From: Eubacterium sp.
Lineage (GTDB): Bacteria; Bacillota; Clostridia; Lachnospirales; Lachnospiraceae
Reading direction: 5' to 3'
Length of the DNA: 33,290 bases
NCBI GenBank assembly: GCA_017433615.1
Contig: JAFRGW010000166.1
Coordinates: 1 to 33,290 of the forward strand
This document shows, in pieces, positions 32,931 to 33,290 of the stretch. The position numbers and the translations under genes are program-made. Numbering within the stretch: position 1 is the stretch's first letter; every line of letters begins with the position of its first letter. The notes beneath the pieces were generated by a model. That model had not been told where the DNA came from, searched no databases, and saw only the letters and a program-made list of their open reading frames with translations.

Positions 32931-33215
32931 ATGTATTCTGTTGTAAAGCGTGACGGCAAATCCGTCGACTTCAACATTGCAAAGATCAGCGCCGCAATCA
33001 CAAAAGCTTTCCAGGCGCTGGAAAAACAGTATCATCCGAGCATCATCGACCTGATCGCGCTGCACGTCACCGCAGACTTTGAGAACAAGATCGTGGACGG
33101 CAAGATCTCTGTCGAAGATATCCAGGACAGCGTCGAGAAAGTTCTGTCCGAATCCGGCTACGCAGATGTTGCCAAAGCCTATATCCTGTACAGAAGACAG
33201 CGCGAGAAAGTCTGA
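32931..33215 (+). CDS. nrdD: ATP-cone domain, probable N-terminus of anaerobic ribonucleotide reductase (frame ends early)
   Basis: MYSVVKRDGKSVDFNIAKISAAITKAF... through DIQDSVEKVLSESGYADVAKAYILYRRQREKV is the ATP-cone that regulates class III ribonucleotide reductase by sensing ATP and dATP. The start has CGAGGGGG upstream and follows an NrdR-type promoter. The frame ends at TGA 33213-33215 after 94 residues, exactly at the linker where NrdD proteins normally continue into the glycyl-radical core. The next 75 bases to the window end show no recognisable NrdD sequence in any frame; the +1 frame is open and acidic/Ala-rich. Either there is an indel or frameshift, an insert, or a stand-alone ATP-cone gene. 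Confidence 0.78.
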   Translation: MYSVVKRDGKSVDFNIAKISAAITKAFQALEKQYHPSIIDLIALHVTADFENKIVDGKISVEDIQDSVEKVLSESGYADVAKAYILYRRQREKV

Positions 33216-33290
33216 AGCGGATGCGGAACCGGATCCCGCTGTGTGTGCGGAGACGGCGCAATCTGTCTTTCAATCGAATGTCTTCGGACA

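Overview
The window looks like a chromosomal segment of a strictly anaerobic, roughly 50% GC member of the Clostridia (Lachnospiraceae-like is my best guess; no rRNA or other phylogenetic marker is present). The case for an anaerobe is an acyl-CoA dehydrogenase with EtfB/EtfA, an oxygen-sensitive 4-hydroxybutyryl-CoA dehydratase, a flavodiiron protein, and the class III (anaerobic) ribonucleotide reductase activase. I saw no tRNA, rRNA, CRISPR array, prophage or intact insertion sequence.

Layout. 1-2332: a metal-exporting P1B ATPase behind a truncated palindromic repeat, closed by a strong terminator. 2429-5607: bcd-etfB-etfA, closed by a strong terminator. 5610-10225 (minus): a three-gene, translationally coupled operon, MATE transporter -> HTH protein -> NB-ARC/TPR (STAND) ATPase. 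It shares a divergent promoter with a 38-bp dyad with a secreted Ig-like protein (10395-11900). 11925-14427: a nested palindromic element that has become the 3' end of a flavodiiron/flavin reductase/rubredoxin fusion, then a DUF6506 protein. 14631-17540: Uma2 nuclease-like protein, a sortase-like lipoprotein, and an LtrA membrane protein. 17732-21791: CNNM/CBS/CorC protein, hexokinase, small flavodoxin and a secreted lysine-rich protein. A second palindromic element fills exactly the gap between two convergent stop codons.

21957-27493 (minus) is a 4-hydroxybutyrate operon: 4-hydroxybutyrate dehydrogenase, 4-hydroxybutyryl-CoA dehydratase, a 90-residue seven-cysteine protein, a propionate/acetate CoA-transferase-type enzyme and a crotonase. 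It starts at a near-consensus promoter whose -10 box sits in the loop of a perfect 11-bp inverted repeat. With bcd-etfBA this would take succinate semialdehyde through 4-hydroxybutyrate, 4-hydroxybutyryl-CoA and crotonyl-CoA to butyryl-CoA. No enzyme making succinate semialdehyde and no thiolase or 3-hydroxybutyryl-CoA dehydrogenase is in view.

27764-33290: a gamma-carbonic-anhydrase-like protein coupled to a DUF4349 lipoprotein, a TPR/DUF4037 pair, nrdG, and the ATP-cone start of nrdD behind two NrdR-like boxes. The ATP-cone frame stops after 94 codons, exactly where NrdD proteins usually continue.

The most unusual parts are the MATE-HTH-STAND operon with its shared operator, the palindromic elements that have settled at gene ends (one extends a protein), the seven-cysteine protein in the 4-hydroxybutyrate operon, and the low-complexity inserts inside otherwise conserved enzymes.
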